A DNA stretch of 64,000 nucleotides from assembly GCA_020637215.1 (NCBI GenBank), contig JACJWI010000002.1, positions 434,001-498,000 on the forward strand. Reading direction: 5' to 3'. Each line of letters begins with the position of its first letter. The stretch's first letter is position 1. Shown piece by piece: positions 51,404 to 59,785 of the stretch. A program made the translations under genes and the position numbers. This DNA is from Microthrixaceae bacterium. Its GTDB lineage: Bacteria; Actinomycetota; Acidimicrobiia; Acidimicrobiales; Microtrichaceae. The notes under the pieces are model-generated. The model was not told the origin of the DNA. It searched no databases and saw nothing but the letters and a program-made list of their open reading frames with translations.

Positions 51404-52891
51404 GTGAGCGCCACCCTCGATCCCCGCACCCCGGTCCTCGTCGGCGTCGGAGCCGCCCACCGCCCCGCCGACGGGTCCGGTGCGGTCGAACCGCTCGAGC
51501 TGATGGTCGAGGCCGCCCTCGCCGCGGCCGACGACGCCGGCGCCGCTCGGCTCCTCCCCGACTGCGGACTGGTCGCGGTGCCCGAAGGCTCGTGGTCCTA
51601 CCCCGACGTCGCCCGGCTCGTCGCCGACAGGGTGGGGGCGAGGAGAGCCCGAACGGTCCGTGCCGACATCGGCGTCCCGCAGACCCAGCCGGTCGCGGTC
51701 GCCCTCGACCGCATCCGCCGGGGTGCTCTCGACGTTGCTCTCGTCGTCGGCGGCGAGGCGATGGCGAGCAGCCGCGCGGCTGCCCGGGCCGGCACCCCCA
51801 TCGACGAGACCGCCCAGGACGGCGCAACGCCCGACGAACGGTGGTCGCCGGCCGGCGAGATCATGGCCGCTGCCGAGGTCGCCGCCGGCATGTGGGCCGC
51901 CGTCGAGCAGTACGCCTGCATCGAGAACGCGCTCGGTCATGCCGAGGGCCAGCCGTTCGACTCCCAGCTCGACGACATCGCCGAGCTCTGGGCCGCGTAC
52001 AACGCGGTGGCGACCACCAACCCGACCGCCGCGTTCGCAGCTCCGCGGACCGCCGCCGAGCTGCGCGATCCCGGCCCGGGCAACCGGGCCATCGCCTCGC
52101 CGTACAACAAGTGGCACGTCAGCCAGTGGGTCGTCGACCAGGCCGCGGCGCTGATCCTGTGCTCGGTCGACGCGGCGCGCGCCGCGGGAGTTCCGGCCGA
52201 GCGGTGGGTGTTCCCGCACGCGTGCGTCGACTCGTCGCACATGGTGTCGCTCAGCCGTCGATCCGAGATCCACCGCTGGCCCGCGATGGGTGTGGTCGGA
52301 CGTGCCGTCGCCGAGCACATCGGTCGACCGCTGCGCGACATCGAGATCCAGGAGATCTACAGCTGCTTCCCCGTCGCGGTGCGGCTCCAGCAGCGCGAGC
52401 TCGACCTGGACCGCGACCAACGGACCGCGGTGGCGCCGACGGTGACCGGCGGGATGGCCTTCGCCGGCGGCCCGCTCAACAACTTCACCTACCAGGCCAC
52501 TGTCGAGGTCGTCCGACACCTCCGCGAGCACCCCGAGCACCTGGCGATGGTCACCACGGTGTCGGGGCTGTTGACCAAGCCCGGCATCACCGTCTGGGGT
52601 GGCCGCCCGGCGCCCGATGTGCTGATCGAGGACGTGGCCGAGCCGGCCGCCGCGCGCACCGGTGTCCGCGACGTCACCGGCGAGGCGCAAGGGCCGGGAA
52701 CGGTGGTGACCGCGACCGCCACCTACCTCGACGGCCGACCGGTGCGCGCGTTCGTGATCGCGGACCTGGACGACGGTCGTCGCTGGGTCGGGACCTGTGA
52801 CGACGCCGGGTTCGCCGAGGCGACCGACCGCCGGGCCACGATCGGGACCATCGTCGACGTCACCGGCGCGGGCTGCGTCCCGCGTTCCTGA
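51404..52891 (+). CDS. Thiolase-like acetyl-CoA acetyltransferase family protein
   Basis: 495 residues of the SCP2/thiolase-like group with an added C-terminal OB-type domain (from about VTGEAQGPGTVVTATATYLDG). The core has VALVVGGEAMASS, HACVDSSHMVSLS and EIQEIYSCFPVAV, and GGMAFAGGPLNNFTYQA before the C-terminal domain. The classical N-terminal nucleophile Cys of biosynthetic thiolases is not obvious; the region around VGGEAM has Glu instead. A role in lipid or sterol side-chain degradation is typical of such actinobacterial proteins. Confidence 0.83.
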   Translation: MSATLDPRTPVLVGVGAAHRPADGSGAVEPLELMVEAALAAADDAGAARLLPDCGLVAVPEGSWSYPDVARLVADRVGARRARTVRADIGVPQTQPVAVALDRIRRGALDVALVVGGEAMASSRAAARAGTPIDETAQDGATPDERWSPAGEIMAAAEVAAGMWAAVEQYACIENALGHAEGQPFDSQLDDIAELWAAYNAVATTNPTAAFAAPRTAAELRDPGPGNRAIASPYNKWHVSQWVVDQAAALILCSVDAARAAGVPAERWVFPHACVDSSHMVSLSRRSEIHRWPAMGVVGRAVAEHIGRPLRDIEIQEIYSCFPVAVRLQQRELDLDRDQRTAVAPTVTGGMAFAGGPLNNFTYQATVEVVRHLREHPEHLAMVTTVSGLLTKPGITVWGGRPAPDVLIEDVAEPAAARTGVRDVTGEAQGPGTVVTATATYLDGRPVRAFVIADLDDGRRWVGTCDDAGFAEATDRRATIGTIVDVTGAGCVPRS

Positions 52892-52943
52892 CGAGCTCCG
52901 GATCGGATCCGGGGTCCTGAGCGATCGACGCGTGCGCTGAGGG

Positions 52944-53909
52944 TCAGTTCGACTCGAACCAGGCGACGGTGTCTCGGACCGTCTCGTGGATCGGCCGGCT
53001 CCTGTAGCCGAGTTCGGTCGCCGCCCGGTAGTGGCTGACCACCGGCGAGTACTTCAGGGCGTGCAGGGCGTCGGGGGTGAAGATCGGCTTCTTGGTCCGC
53101 TGCTCGATCTGCATCACCAGGGGCGCCAGCGGGGTCACCAGCCGCAGCGGGATCGACAGCGGCGGGACCGGCACCCCCGAGTAGCGCTCGACCAGCATCC
53201 CGAGCTCGCGGATGCTGAGCCGTGACCCCGACAGGAGGTAGTTCTCGCCGGTGCGGCCGCGGTCGCCGGCGGCGATCAGGCCCTCGACCACGTCGCGCAC
53301 GTCGACGAAGTCGAACTGCCCGGTGATCCCCACCGGGATCTTGCGGGTCATGAACTGCAGGACCGTCTCACCCATCCGCGACGGACCCCGGTCGTCGGGT
53401 CCGATGATCCCGGTCGGGTTGACGACCACCGCGTCGAGTCCCTTCTGCACGACCAGGCGGACCGCCTCCTCCCCGGCGCGCTTGGAGCGGTCGTAGGCCG
53501 GGGCGTCGGGATGGGTGGTCGGCGGGCCCGACTCGTCGAGCGACGGCCCGCAGCGTTCCAGGTCGAAGGAGTGCACCGACGAGCAGTGCACGAACCGGCC
53601 GCCCCCGCACTCGAACGCGACGGTCGCGGCGTTGCGGGGACCGTGGACGTTGACCCGCCACACCTCGCCGGTCGGGTCGCCGACGATCGAGATGATCGCC
53701 GCCAGGTGGAACACCCGGTCCTGACCCTCGAACGCGGCTCGCAGGCTGGCCGGGTCGAGGACGTCGATCTCGACGAACTCGACGTCCACGTCGTCGAGGG
53801 CGGGGCCGCGGCTGCGGTCCGCGGCCCGGACCTCGACCCCGCGGTCCTTCAGGGTCCGGGCCAGGTGCGCTCCCAGGAATCCGCTGGCACCGGTGATGAC
53901 GGCCCTCAT
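52944..53909 (-). CDS. NAD-dependent epimerase/dehydratase (extended SDR)
   Basis: 321 residues. Rossmann motif TGASGFLGAHLA at the N-terminus, Asp-rich strand FVEIDVLDPASL, catalytic Ser in HCSSVHSFD and YxxxK in APAYDRSKRAGEE. Ends with a helical C-terminal substrate domain. It resembles dihydroflavonol reductase/3-beta-HSD-like SDRs. GGAGG precedes the ATG. Single gene converging on the thiolase-like gene. Confidence 0.88.
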   Translation of the reverse strand: MRAVITGASGFLGAHLARTLKDRGVEVRAADRSRGPALDDVDVEFVEIDVLDPASLRAAFEGQDRVFHLAAIISIVGDPTGEVWRVNVHGPRNAATVAFECGGGRFVHCSSVHSFDLERCGPSLDESGPPTTHPDAPAYDRSKRAGEEAVRLVVQKGLDAVVVNPTGIIGPDDRGPSRMGETVLQFMTRKIPVGITGQFDFVDVRDVVEGLIAAGDRGRTGENYLLSGSRLSIRELGMLVERYSGVPVPPLSIPLRLVTPLAPLVMQIEQRTKKPIFTPDALHALKYSPVVSHYRAATELGYRSRPIHETVRDTVAWFESN

Positions 53910-53988
53910 TGTGGTGACCTCCGATCGCTCCGTCCCGCGGGCTGCACGGCGTTCCGCGACGTCCGCGGAGTCTCACATCCGCGCGGTC

Positions 53989-54282
53989 CTACATCCGCGG
54001 GGTATCGTCCAGGCCGTCGTTGAAGTCGCGGTACATCCCGTAGATGTCCTTGCACTTCTGGCACACCGGCAGCTGCTTGGGGTCCCGCGACGGCACCCAG
54101 ACGTGCCCGCACAGCGCTTCGAGCGGAGTCCCCTCCACCCGAGCCGCCAGCACCTTGGCCGCCGCGTCCTCTCCCGGCAGCGTCCGGACGATGTGGGCGA
54201 CCGGGCCGTCCTCGGTCTCCTGCTCCTCGTCGGTCAGGGTGACCGTCGAGGTGGCTGGTCCGGTGGTCATCGGTGCGGTCAT
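53989..54282 (-). CDS. DUF3039 family actinobacterial protein
   Basis: 97 residues, probably cytosolic. The conserved part is GPVAHIVRTLPGEDAAAKVLAARVEGTPLEALCGHVWVPSRDPKQLPVCQKCKDIY; ALCGHVWVP and VCQKCKDI look like a four-Cys/His zinc site. Found across Actinobacteria with no defined function. ATGA overlap with the upstream membrane gene. Confidence 0.85.
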   Translation of the reverse strand: MTAPMTTGPATSTVTLTDEEQETEDGPVAHIVRTLPGEDAAAKVLAARVEGTPLEALCGHVWVPSRDPKQLPVCQKCKDIYGMYRDFNDGLDDTPRM

Positions 54283-54764
54283 GTGCGTGTCCGATCGGGG
54301 TCGGCGTCGGGTCCCGGGCCGAGTGGCCGTAGCTCGAGGGTACGCCCCTGCGGGGTGTCGATCTCGGCTGCGGCCACCAGGCCGCTGCGACGCAGCGAGT
54401 CGCGAACCAGGGCGTCCACGGTGCCGGAGTCGACCGCCCTGCCGTCGACGGTCACGTCGGCCGGCACGGTCAGGGTCGCCGATCCGGTCGCCCGGACCTC
54501 GGGTGCCAGCCGGGACACCTCGGCGATCACGTCCTCGAGGCGCGGGGCGGCATCGGCGTCCGGATCGACCTCTCCGGAGTCGTCCGTGGCGTGGGAGCGC
54601 GTCACCCGCTTGCGCACCAGCACCCACACCGGGGCCATCACCACGACGGCGATCAGGAACGACCGGACCAGCACGCTGCCCTGGACGTCCGCGACGACCA
54701 CCGCGACCTGGGTCGAGGAGGGAGAGCTCGCGGCGGCGAGGGCGGGCAGGGTCGAGGGGGTCAC
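54279..54764 (-). CDS. Hypothetical single-pass membrane protein
   Basis: 161 residues: one membrane helix (about 33-51, VRSFLIAVVVMAPVWVLV), basic stop-transfer RKRVTRSH, then a small acidic C-terminal domain (LEDVIAEVSRLAPEVRA onwards). No family recognised. GTG start lies 10 bases after TACGAT on minus, divergent from the next plus gene. Coupled to DUF3039. Confidence 0.65.
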   Translation of the reverse strand: MTPSTLPALAAASSPSSTQVAVVVADVQGSVLVRSFLIAVVVMAPVWVLVRKRVTRSHATDDSGEVDPDADAAPRLEDVIAEVSRLAPEVRATGSATLTVPADVTVDGRAVDSGTVDALVRDSLRRSGLVAAAEIDTPQGRTLELRPLGPGPDADPDRTRT

Positions 54765-54794
54765 CGGGGACGGGATCGTACCGGTGGGCGCCGC

Positions 54795-54800
54795 TACGCT
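54795..54800 (+). promoter_or_regulatory. -10 element (TACGCT) of a leaderless promoter
   Basis: TACGCT ends 8 bases before GTG 54809. Confidence 0.5.
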
Positions 54801-54808
54801 CCCACGCC

Positions 54809-55198
54809 GTGGAGTCCGATCCGATCACCCCCGACGCTGCCGACCGTCCGGACGCCCGGCCCCCGGCTGCTCCGGTTCCCGCGGAGGCCGTCGGTGGCCA
54901 CGGGCTTGCCGCCGACGGGATGGCCGCCGACGGGATGGCTGCTGACGAGACGGCGAGTGACGAGACGGCGGGTGACCACGGAACCGCTGCCGACGAGTTG
55001 GTGCTGCTCACCTCGATCGAAGAGGACCTGGCCGCGGTCGATGCCGCCATGGCCGCCCTCGACGGGATCGACACCACGACGATGGACGGCGCCACCGCCG
55101 CGGCCCAGGTCGAGGCGATCGCCGGTCGCGACCGGTTCGACCCGACCGACCCGACTGCTCCGACTGCTCCGGCCGCTCGGACCGCTCCGACCGTCTGA
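54809..55198 (+). CDS. Small acidic hypothetical protein
   Basis: 129 residues, very acidic, with degenerate repeats (AADGM, DETA) in the first half and a likely folded helix pair LVLLTSIEEDLAAVDAAMAA in the second. The tail has three PTAP-like units. No family recognised. Supported mainly by the leaderless promoter spacing and codon use. Isolated between a divergent and a convergent neighbour. Confidence 0.55.
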   Translation: MESDPITPDAADRPDARPPAAPVPAEAVGGHGLAADGMAADGMAADETASDETAGDHGTAADELVLLTSIEEDLAAVDAAMAALDGIDTTTMDGATAAAQVEAIAGRDRFDPTDPTAPTAPAARTAPTV

Positions 55199-55227
55199 CC
55201 CCGATCTCAGGGCCGGCCGGGCCCGGG

Positions 55228-55812
55228 TCAGATCTGGTCGGGGATCGTTTCGTCGATCAGCAGGTGGACCCGGTCACCGATCCGCCACCCGGCGTCGGTG
55301 TGCTCCAGCCACCGACCGCCCAGGTTGGCCAGCCGCTCCCACGTGCCTCCGAGCGCCGACTCCGCGGCGAAGATCACCCCGGCGTGCGCGACCGCAACGA
55401 CCGTGCCGTACGGGTGCTGGGTGGCGATGGCGTCGAACGCTCCGAGCACCCGGGCTTCGACCGCCTCGTCGGGCTCCCACCCCGGCGGACGCCGCCCGCT
55501 GTCGAGGTAGCCGGGGAAGTCCTCCTCGATCTCGTCGCGGGTCAACCCCTGCCACTCGCCGGCGTGACGTTCCATCAGTCCGGTGAGTGTCACCACCGGC
55601 CCGATGCCGAGTTCGTCGCTGAGGATCGACGCGGTGGTCGCGGCCCGGTCCAGCGGTGAGGCGTAGATGGCGTCGATGGCGCCCACGGCCCGGGCCGCGG
55701 TGCGGGCCTGCTGACGGCCGAGGTTGGTGAGCGGCGGGTTCTCCTGGCCCTGCCAGCGTCCGTCCGCGTTCCACTCCGACTGGCCGTGTCGGATCACCAG
55801 GAGCTGCGTCAC
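55228..55812 (-). CDS. Histidine phosphatase family protein (phosphoglycerate mutase-like)
   Basis: 194 residues. Catalytic RHGQSEWN near the N-terminus, second Glu in GLMERHAGEWQG, and second His in VVAVAHAGVI. These residues define the 2H phosphatase fold. The lack of the insertion of dPGM (length under 200) favours a broad phosphatase rather than a glycolytic mutase. GTG lies 8 bases after TAGCGT on minus. Confidence 0.9.
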   Translation of the reverse strand: MTQLLVIRHGQSEWNADGRWQGQENPPLTNLGRQQARTAARAVGAIDAIYASPLDRAATTASILSDELGIGPVVTLTGLMERHAGEWQGLTRDEIEEDFPGYLDSGRRPPGWEPDEAVEARVLGAFDAIATQHPYGTVVAVAHAGVIFAAESALGGTWERLANLGGRWLEHTDAGWRIGDRVHLLIDETIPDQI

Positions 55813-55820
55813 GGGCGCCG

Positions 55821-55826
55821 ACGCTA
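55821..55826 (-). promoter_or_regulatory. -10 element (TAGCGT) of a leaderless promoter
   Basis: On minus, ends 8 bases before the histidine phosphatase GTG; divergent from the MoaD-like gene promoter 45 bases away. Confidence 0.5.
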
Positions 55827-55870
55827 TCGGTTGCCCCGACGTCGTCGGCAACCGCCGGAGGGGCGCGGAG

Positions 55871-55876
55871 TAGGCT
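55871..55876 (+). promoter_or_regulatory. -10 element (TAGGCT) of a leaderless promoter
   Basis: TAGGCT ends 6 bases before GTG 55883. Confidence 0.5.
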
Positions 55877-55882
55877 CGATCG

Positions 55883-56119
55883 GTGCCCGTCGTCCGCCTC
55901 TTCGCCCAGGCCCGCGAGGCCGCCGGCACCGCGACCGACGTCGTGGCGGGTGACACGGTGGCCGCGGTGCTCGACCATGCCCGCGAGCGGTGGGGCGAGG
56001 GGTTCTCCGCGGTCCTGGGCACATGCGGTGTGTGGGTGAACGGCGAGCCGGCGGAGCTGACCGACGCGGTGGGGGCGGACGACGAGGTGGCGGTGCTCCC
56101 CCCGGTGTCCGGTGGCTGA
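55883..56119 (+). CDS. MoaD/ThiS-family sulfur carrier protein
   Basis: 78 residues of ubiquitin-like fold ending in the Gly-Gly that is adenylated and thiocarboxylated (VLPPVSGG). The N-terminus VVRLFAQAREAAGT is MoaD-like, so a role in molybdopterin synthesis is the first guess; no MoaE is in the window. The membrane protein gene begins inside its last codons. Confidence 0.88.
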   Translation: MPVVRLFAQAREAAGTATDVVAGDTVAAVLDHARERWGEGFSAVLGTCGVWVNGEPAELTDAVGADDEVAVLPPVSGG

Positions 56120-57260
56120 GCGTTCGGGTCGGTCCGGCGCCCCGGGATCCACGACGTCGCCGACCGATCGGTCGGGCCCGCGCACCCCGGTGTCGGACGT
56201 GGCGCCGGTGAAGCGGAACCGCTCCGCCTCGGCCAAGAAGGGGAAGTCGAAGTCGAAGGCGAGCTCGACCCGATCGACATCCGGCGCCCAGTCCCGGTCG
56301 TCCAAGGGGGCGTCGTCCAAGCGAGCGTCGACGAAGTCGTCGAAGGGAGCGTCGTCGTCGATGAAGGGATCGTCGGGCTCGTCGACGTCACGGAAGGCCG
56401 TTGCGGACGGCTCGGCAGCATCACCGTCGAACTCGCCCCGACGGGGGATCGCCCGACTGGCGGTCCGTCCCTCCGTCGAGGGTCCCAAGGTCCGACTCGG
56501 GATCCTCTGGTTCTTCGTGGCTCTGGCGGCCGTCACCGCCGGCCGGGGTCCGACCGCCGTGCTGTGGGGTCTGCTCGCCGCTCTCGCCGCCCGGGAGCTC
56601 CTGGTGCTCTGGTGGCCGATCGCCGCGTCCGCGGGCGGCGCACCGTCACCGAGACCGGCCGATGGCGCCGCCTCCGGCGCCCCCGGCGGACTGGTGCTCG
56701 GTGCGGTCGTCCTGGCCATCGCCACCCCGGCGGCGGCCGCGTTCGGCACCGGTCTGGCCGGCGGTGTGCTGCTCCTGGTGGTGCTCGCGCTGGGGGCGAT
56801 CGTTGCCGCGGGGGCTGCGGGGGTGGCCGACCTGACGGTGCCGCGGGCATCGGCGTTGGCGGTGGCCGTGCTGCTGCCGGCCGTGCCCGCCACCGCCGTC
56901 GTGCTGGTGGTCGGCGCTCACCTGTGGGCCGGTCTGTTCCTGGTGCTGGCGGTGTCGCTCTACGACGCCGGCTGCTTCGTCGGCGGCGCCGAGTCGTCCA
57001 GCCTGCTCGAGGGCCCGGTGACCGGGATCGTCGGCGTGCTGGCGGTGACCTTCACCATGTCGGTGTTCCAGGCTCCGCCGTTCGACACCGCCTCCGCGGC
57101 GCTGGTCGGCGGGCTGTGCGCGCTGGCGTGTCCGGTCGGCCAGTGGGTCGCCTCGGCGTTCCTGCCGACGCCCGACGCTCCGTGCCGGTCGCTGCGCCGC
57201 CTCGACACCTACATCGTCTCGGCGCCGGTCTTCCTGGCCGCCGCCTGGGCCCTCGCCTGA
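56112..57260 (+). CDS. Polytopic membrane protein, distantly CdsA-like
   Basis: 382 residues. The first 115 are Ser/Lys-rich and disordered (KKGKSKSKASS, SSKGASS). Then about eight helices. The segment SLYDAGCFVGG and the C-terminal PCRSLRRLDTYIVSAPVF echo phosphatidate cytidylyltransferase (CDP-DAG synthase) signatures, but the expected Lys-Asp pair is degraded, so activity is doubtful. GTG overlaps the MoaD-like stop by 8 bases. Not related to molybdenum by sequence. Confidence 0.6.
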   Translation: MAERSGRSGAPGSTTSPTDRSGPRTPVSDVAPVKRNRSASAKKGKSKSKASSTRSTSGAQSRSSKGASSKRASTKSSKGASSSMKGSSGSSTSRKAVADGSAASPSNSPRRGIARLAVRPSVEGPKVRLGILWFFVALAAVTAGRGPTAVLWGLLAALAARELLVLWWPIAASAGGAPSPRPADGAASGAPGGLVLGAVVLAIATPAAAAFGTGLAGGVLLLVVLALGAIVAAGAAGVADLTVPRASALAVAVLLPAVPATAVVLVVGAHLWAGLFLVLAVSLYDAGCFVGGAESSSLLEGPVTGIVGVLAVTFTMSVFQAPPFDTASAALVGGLCALACPVGQWVASAFLPTPDAPCRSLRRLDTYIVSAPVFLAAAWALA

Positions 57261-57268
57261 TAGTCCAG

Positions 57269-57318
57269 GATTTTCATGACTTCTGGTGCCACTGGTGGCA
57301 CCAGAAGTCATGAGAATC
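57269..57318. repeat. Near-perfect palindrome, 24-bp arms with 2-base spacer
   Basis: Arms 57269-57292 and 57295-57318 pair along their whole length with one T-G mismatch (a wobble in RNA). It starts 9 bases after a stop codon. Same design as the palindrome at 10776-10827 but different sequence. Probable terminator or repeat element. Confidence 0.8.
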
Positions 57319-57381
57319 GAGATCGGGGACGACGAACACAACGGATCGCGGTCGGTCGAACGCGCAGCGGGTTCGGGTCGC

Positions 57382-57387
57382 TAGCCT
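57382..57387 (+). promoter_or_regulatory. -10 element (TAGCCT) of a leaderless promoter
   Basis: TAGCCT ends 7 bases before GTG 57395. Confidence 0.5.
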
Positions 57388-57394
57388 GCAGGGC

Positions 57395-57916
57395 GTGGAC
57401 GTCTCGGTCGAGAAGCTGATCACCTTCGAGGAACCCGCCGATCTGGCCGCCTGCTCCCTGTCCGAGCTGCGCGCCCTGCGCGACGACTACCAGGTCGTGG
57501 AGAACGGCCTGTCCTACGCCCGCCGCATCGTCCAGGGCCGCCTCGACACCGTCGCCGTCGAGTTCGAGCGCCGCATCGAGTCCGACGCCGACACCGACCT
57601 GGTCCACCGCCTCCCCAACGCGCTGGCCGCCCACACCCGCGGGCCCGGGCTGCCCCGACCCGGACGCGAGCTCGACCCGCCGTCGTGGGCCGACGACATC
57701 GTCGCCGCCGCCGATCGCATGCTGGGCGCCACCGCCCTGGCCGACCTGTCGTCGGTCCCCGAGGCCGACCTGGCCGTCGCCGTCAGCTCGATCGCCGAGC
57801 TCGAACGAGAGGTGTCGGGCTCCCGACGGGAGGTCCAGCGCCGCATGGACCGGGTGCAGGACGAGATCGTCGCCCGCTACCAGGCCGGCGCGTCGGTCGA
57901 CGACCTCCTGATCTGA
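57395..57916 (+). CDS. rsiG: RsiG-like c-di-GMP-responsive anti-sigma factor
   Basis: 173 residues, mostly helical. It carries two copies of the c-di-GMP-binding pattern E(x3)S(x2)R(x3)Q(x3)D: E36-S40-R43-Q47-D51 and E137-S141-R144-Q148-D152. In Streptomyces RsiG binds c-di-GMP with this motif pair and holds the sigma factor WhiG. N-terminal LAACSLSELRALRDDYQVVE is also RsiG-like. The partner sigma is not in the window; orn (15411-16019) would remove the c-di-GMP breakdown product pGpG. Confidence 0.85.
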   Translation: MDVSVEKLITFEEPADLAACSLSELRALRDDYQVVENGLSYARRIVQGRLDTVAVEFERRIESDADTDLVHRLPNALAAHTRGPGLPRPGRELDPPSWADDIVAAADRMLGATALADLSSVPEADLAVAVSSIAELEREVSGSRREVQRRMDRVQDEIVARYQAGASVDDLLI

Positions 57917-58013
57917 CGCGCTCGGGCCGCGACCGGCCGACCGCGGCGGCGGACGACCTCGACCCGGCAGCCTGCGCTTGCTGCGGCGAATCGGTGGTTC
58001 GCGGATGTCGCGA

Positions 58014-58019
58014 TACCCT
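58014..58019 (+). promoter_or_regulatory. -10 element (TACCCT) of a leaderless promoter
   Basis: TACCCT ends 8 bases before ATG 58028. Confidence 0.55.
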
Positions 58020-58027
58020 CGACGGGC

Positions 58028-58483
58028 ATGAAGGAGGACCTCGACCGTCGCTGGCACGACCTGGGCGAGTTCATCCGCGAGCAGCGCAACGTCGGGCAGA
58101 TGTCGCTGCGCAAGCTGTCCGAGGCCGCCGGGGTCTCCAACCCGTACCTCTCCCAGATCGAGCGTGGCCTGCGTCGCCCGTCGGCGGAGATCCTCCAGCA
58201 GATCGCCCGCGCCCTCGAGATCTCGAGCGAGACGCTCTACGTGCGCGCCGGCATCCTCGACGAGCCGACCGGCCAGGTCGACCCGATCGCCGAGATCCGC
58301 CGGGACCCGTCGATCACCGAGGAGCAGAAGAAGACCCTGGTGCGCATCTACCAGTCGTTCCGGCGGGAGAACGAGCTCGACGACGGCGCCGGGAGCGGTC
58401 CCGACGGCGGCTCTGATGGCGGCTCCGACGAACCGGATCCCGACGGCTCCTCGGACCCCTCTGACGTGACCGTCGCCTCCTGA
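58028..58483 (+). CDS. XRE-family helix-turn-helix regulator
   Basis: 151 residues. The HTH is EFIREQRNVGQMSLRKLSEA and AGVSNPYLSQIERGLRRPS (about 15-52), followed by a LYVRAGIL segment and a helix EEQKKTLVRIYQSFRRENE. The C-terminal 35 residues are Gly/Ser/Asp-rich and disordered. Similar short proteins occur next to mshA or PE-related genes in actinobacteria. DNA target unknown. Confidence 0.87.
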   Translation: MKEDLDRRWHDLGEFIREQRNVGQMSLRKLSEAAGVSNPYLSQIERGLRRPSAEILQQIARALEISSETLYVRAGILDEPTGQVDPIAEIRRDPSITEEQKKTLVRIYQSFRRENELDDGAGSGPDGGSDGGSDEPDPDGSSDPSDVTVAS

Positions 58484-58576
58484 GGCGGTGCTCGTCCGGG
58501 TCGCGCCCTACGATCGGATCCGCTCGCGGTCCCGACGTGCGGGAATGCTTCCGCCGGCTGCGAGATTGATCTGACC

Positions 58577-59785
58577 GTGGGTTCCGTCGCCGTCGTCTCC
58601 CTCCACACCTCGCCGCTCGCGCAGCCCGGCACCGGCGACGCCGGCGGCATGAACGTCTACGTGCGTGAGCTGTCGGCCTCGCTGGCCCAGGCCGGCGTCG
58701 ACGTGCGGGTCTACGTGCGCCGCTGGGCCGACCACCTTCCCGACCGCGTGCGGGTCGAACCGGGCTTCGAGGTGGTGCACGTCTCCGCCGGCCCGGCCGA
58801 GCTGGCCAAGGAGGACCTCCCGTCGGTCATCGGAGAGTTCGGCGACGGCGTGGCTGCCGACCTGGCCGCGGCCCCGGTCCAGGCGCTGCACGCCAACTAC
58901 TGGCTGTCCGCGGTTGCGGCCCACGACCTCAAGCACCGGCTCGACCTGCCGCTGGTCGCCACCTTCCACACCCTCGCCCGGGTCAAGGCCACCGCCGGCG
59001 ACCACGAACCGCCCGCCCGCGAAGCCGCCGAGGCCACCGTGATCGGCTGCTGCGACGCCATCTGCGCATCCAACCCGGTCGAGGCCGACCAGCTGGTGCA
59101 GCTCTACGGCGCCCGGCCCGACCGCATCGAGCTGGTCCCCTCCGGCGTCGACCACGCCTTCTTCTCCCCGGGCGACCGCGCCGGTGCCCGCGCCGCCCTC
59201 GGCCTCGACGACCGGCCGACCATGCTGTTCGTCGGTCGCATCCAGCCCCTCAAGGGCCTCACCGTCGCGGTCGAGTCGCTCGCCCGCCTCGCCGACAAGC
59301 GCACCCGGCTCGTCGTCGTCGGCGGACCGAGCGGAGCCGACGGACCGGCCGAGTTGCGGCGGGTGCAGGAGCGGATCCGGGCCCTGGGCGTGGCCGAACG
59401 CGTCCAGTTCGTCGACCCGCAACCGCACCACATGCTCTCGAGCTGGTACCGGGCCGCCGACGTCGTCGTGGTGCCCAGCCGGTCGGAGTCGTTCGGGTTG
59501 GTCGCCCTCGAAGCCGCCGCGTGCGGCGTCCCGGTGGTCGCCTCCGCCGTCGGCGGTCTGCGCACCCTGGTCGTGCCCGGGGTGACCGGCATGCTGGTCG
59601 AGAGCCGTGACCCCGAGTCGTTCGCGGCGGCCATCGCGTCGGTCCTCACCGACCCGGTGCGCGCCGCGGCCATGGGCGCCGCCGCGGCGGAGGAGTCGCG
59701 GCGCTACTCGTGGTCGACTACCGCGGCGCGTCTGCGGCGCCTCTACGCGGACCTGTCGGTGCGGACCCCGGTGGCCTGCGCGTGA
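58577..59785 (+). CDS. mshA: D-inositol-3-phosphate glycosyltransferase (MshA-like)
   Basis: 402-residue GT4 enzyme. In mycothiol synthesis MshA joins GlcNAc from UDP-GlcNAc to inositol 3-phosphate. Seen: HTSPLAQPGTGDAGGMNVYV at the N-terminus, VATFHTLARVK, LVPSGVDHAFFSPGD, FVGRIQPLKGL, and PSRSESFGLVALEAAACG with the EX7E pair. All are MshA-typical. Followed by a YbjN-type gene as in other actinobacteria. GTG start without a clear ribosome site. Confidence 0.88.
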   Translation: MGSVAVVSLHTSPLAQPGTGDAGGMNVYVRELSASLAQAGVDVRVYVRRWADHLPDRVRVEPGFEVVHVSAGPAELAKEDLPSVIGEFGDGVAADLAAAPVQALHANYWLSAVAAHDLKHRLDLPLVATFHTLARVKATAGDHEPPAREAAEATVIGCCDAICASNPVEADQLVQLYGARPDRIELVPSGVDHAFFSPGDRAGARAALGLDDRPTMLFVGRIQPLKGLTVAVESLARLADKRTRLVVVGGPSGADGPAELRRVQERIRALGVAERVQFVDPQPHHMLSSWYRAADVVVVPSRSESFGLVALEAAACGVPVVASAVGGLRTLVVPGVTGMLVESRDPESFAAAIASVLTDPVRAAAMGAAAAEESRRYSWSTTAARLRRLYADLSVRTPVACA

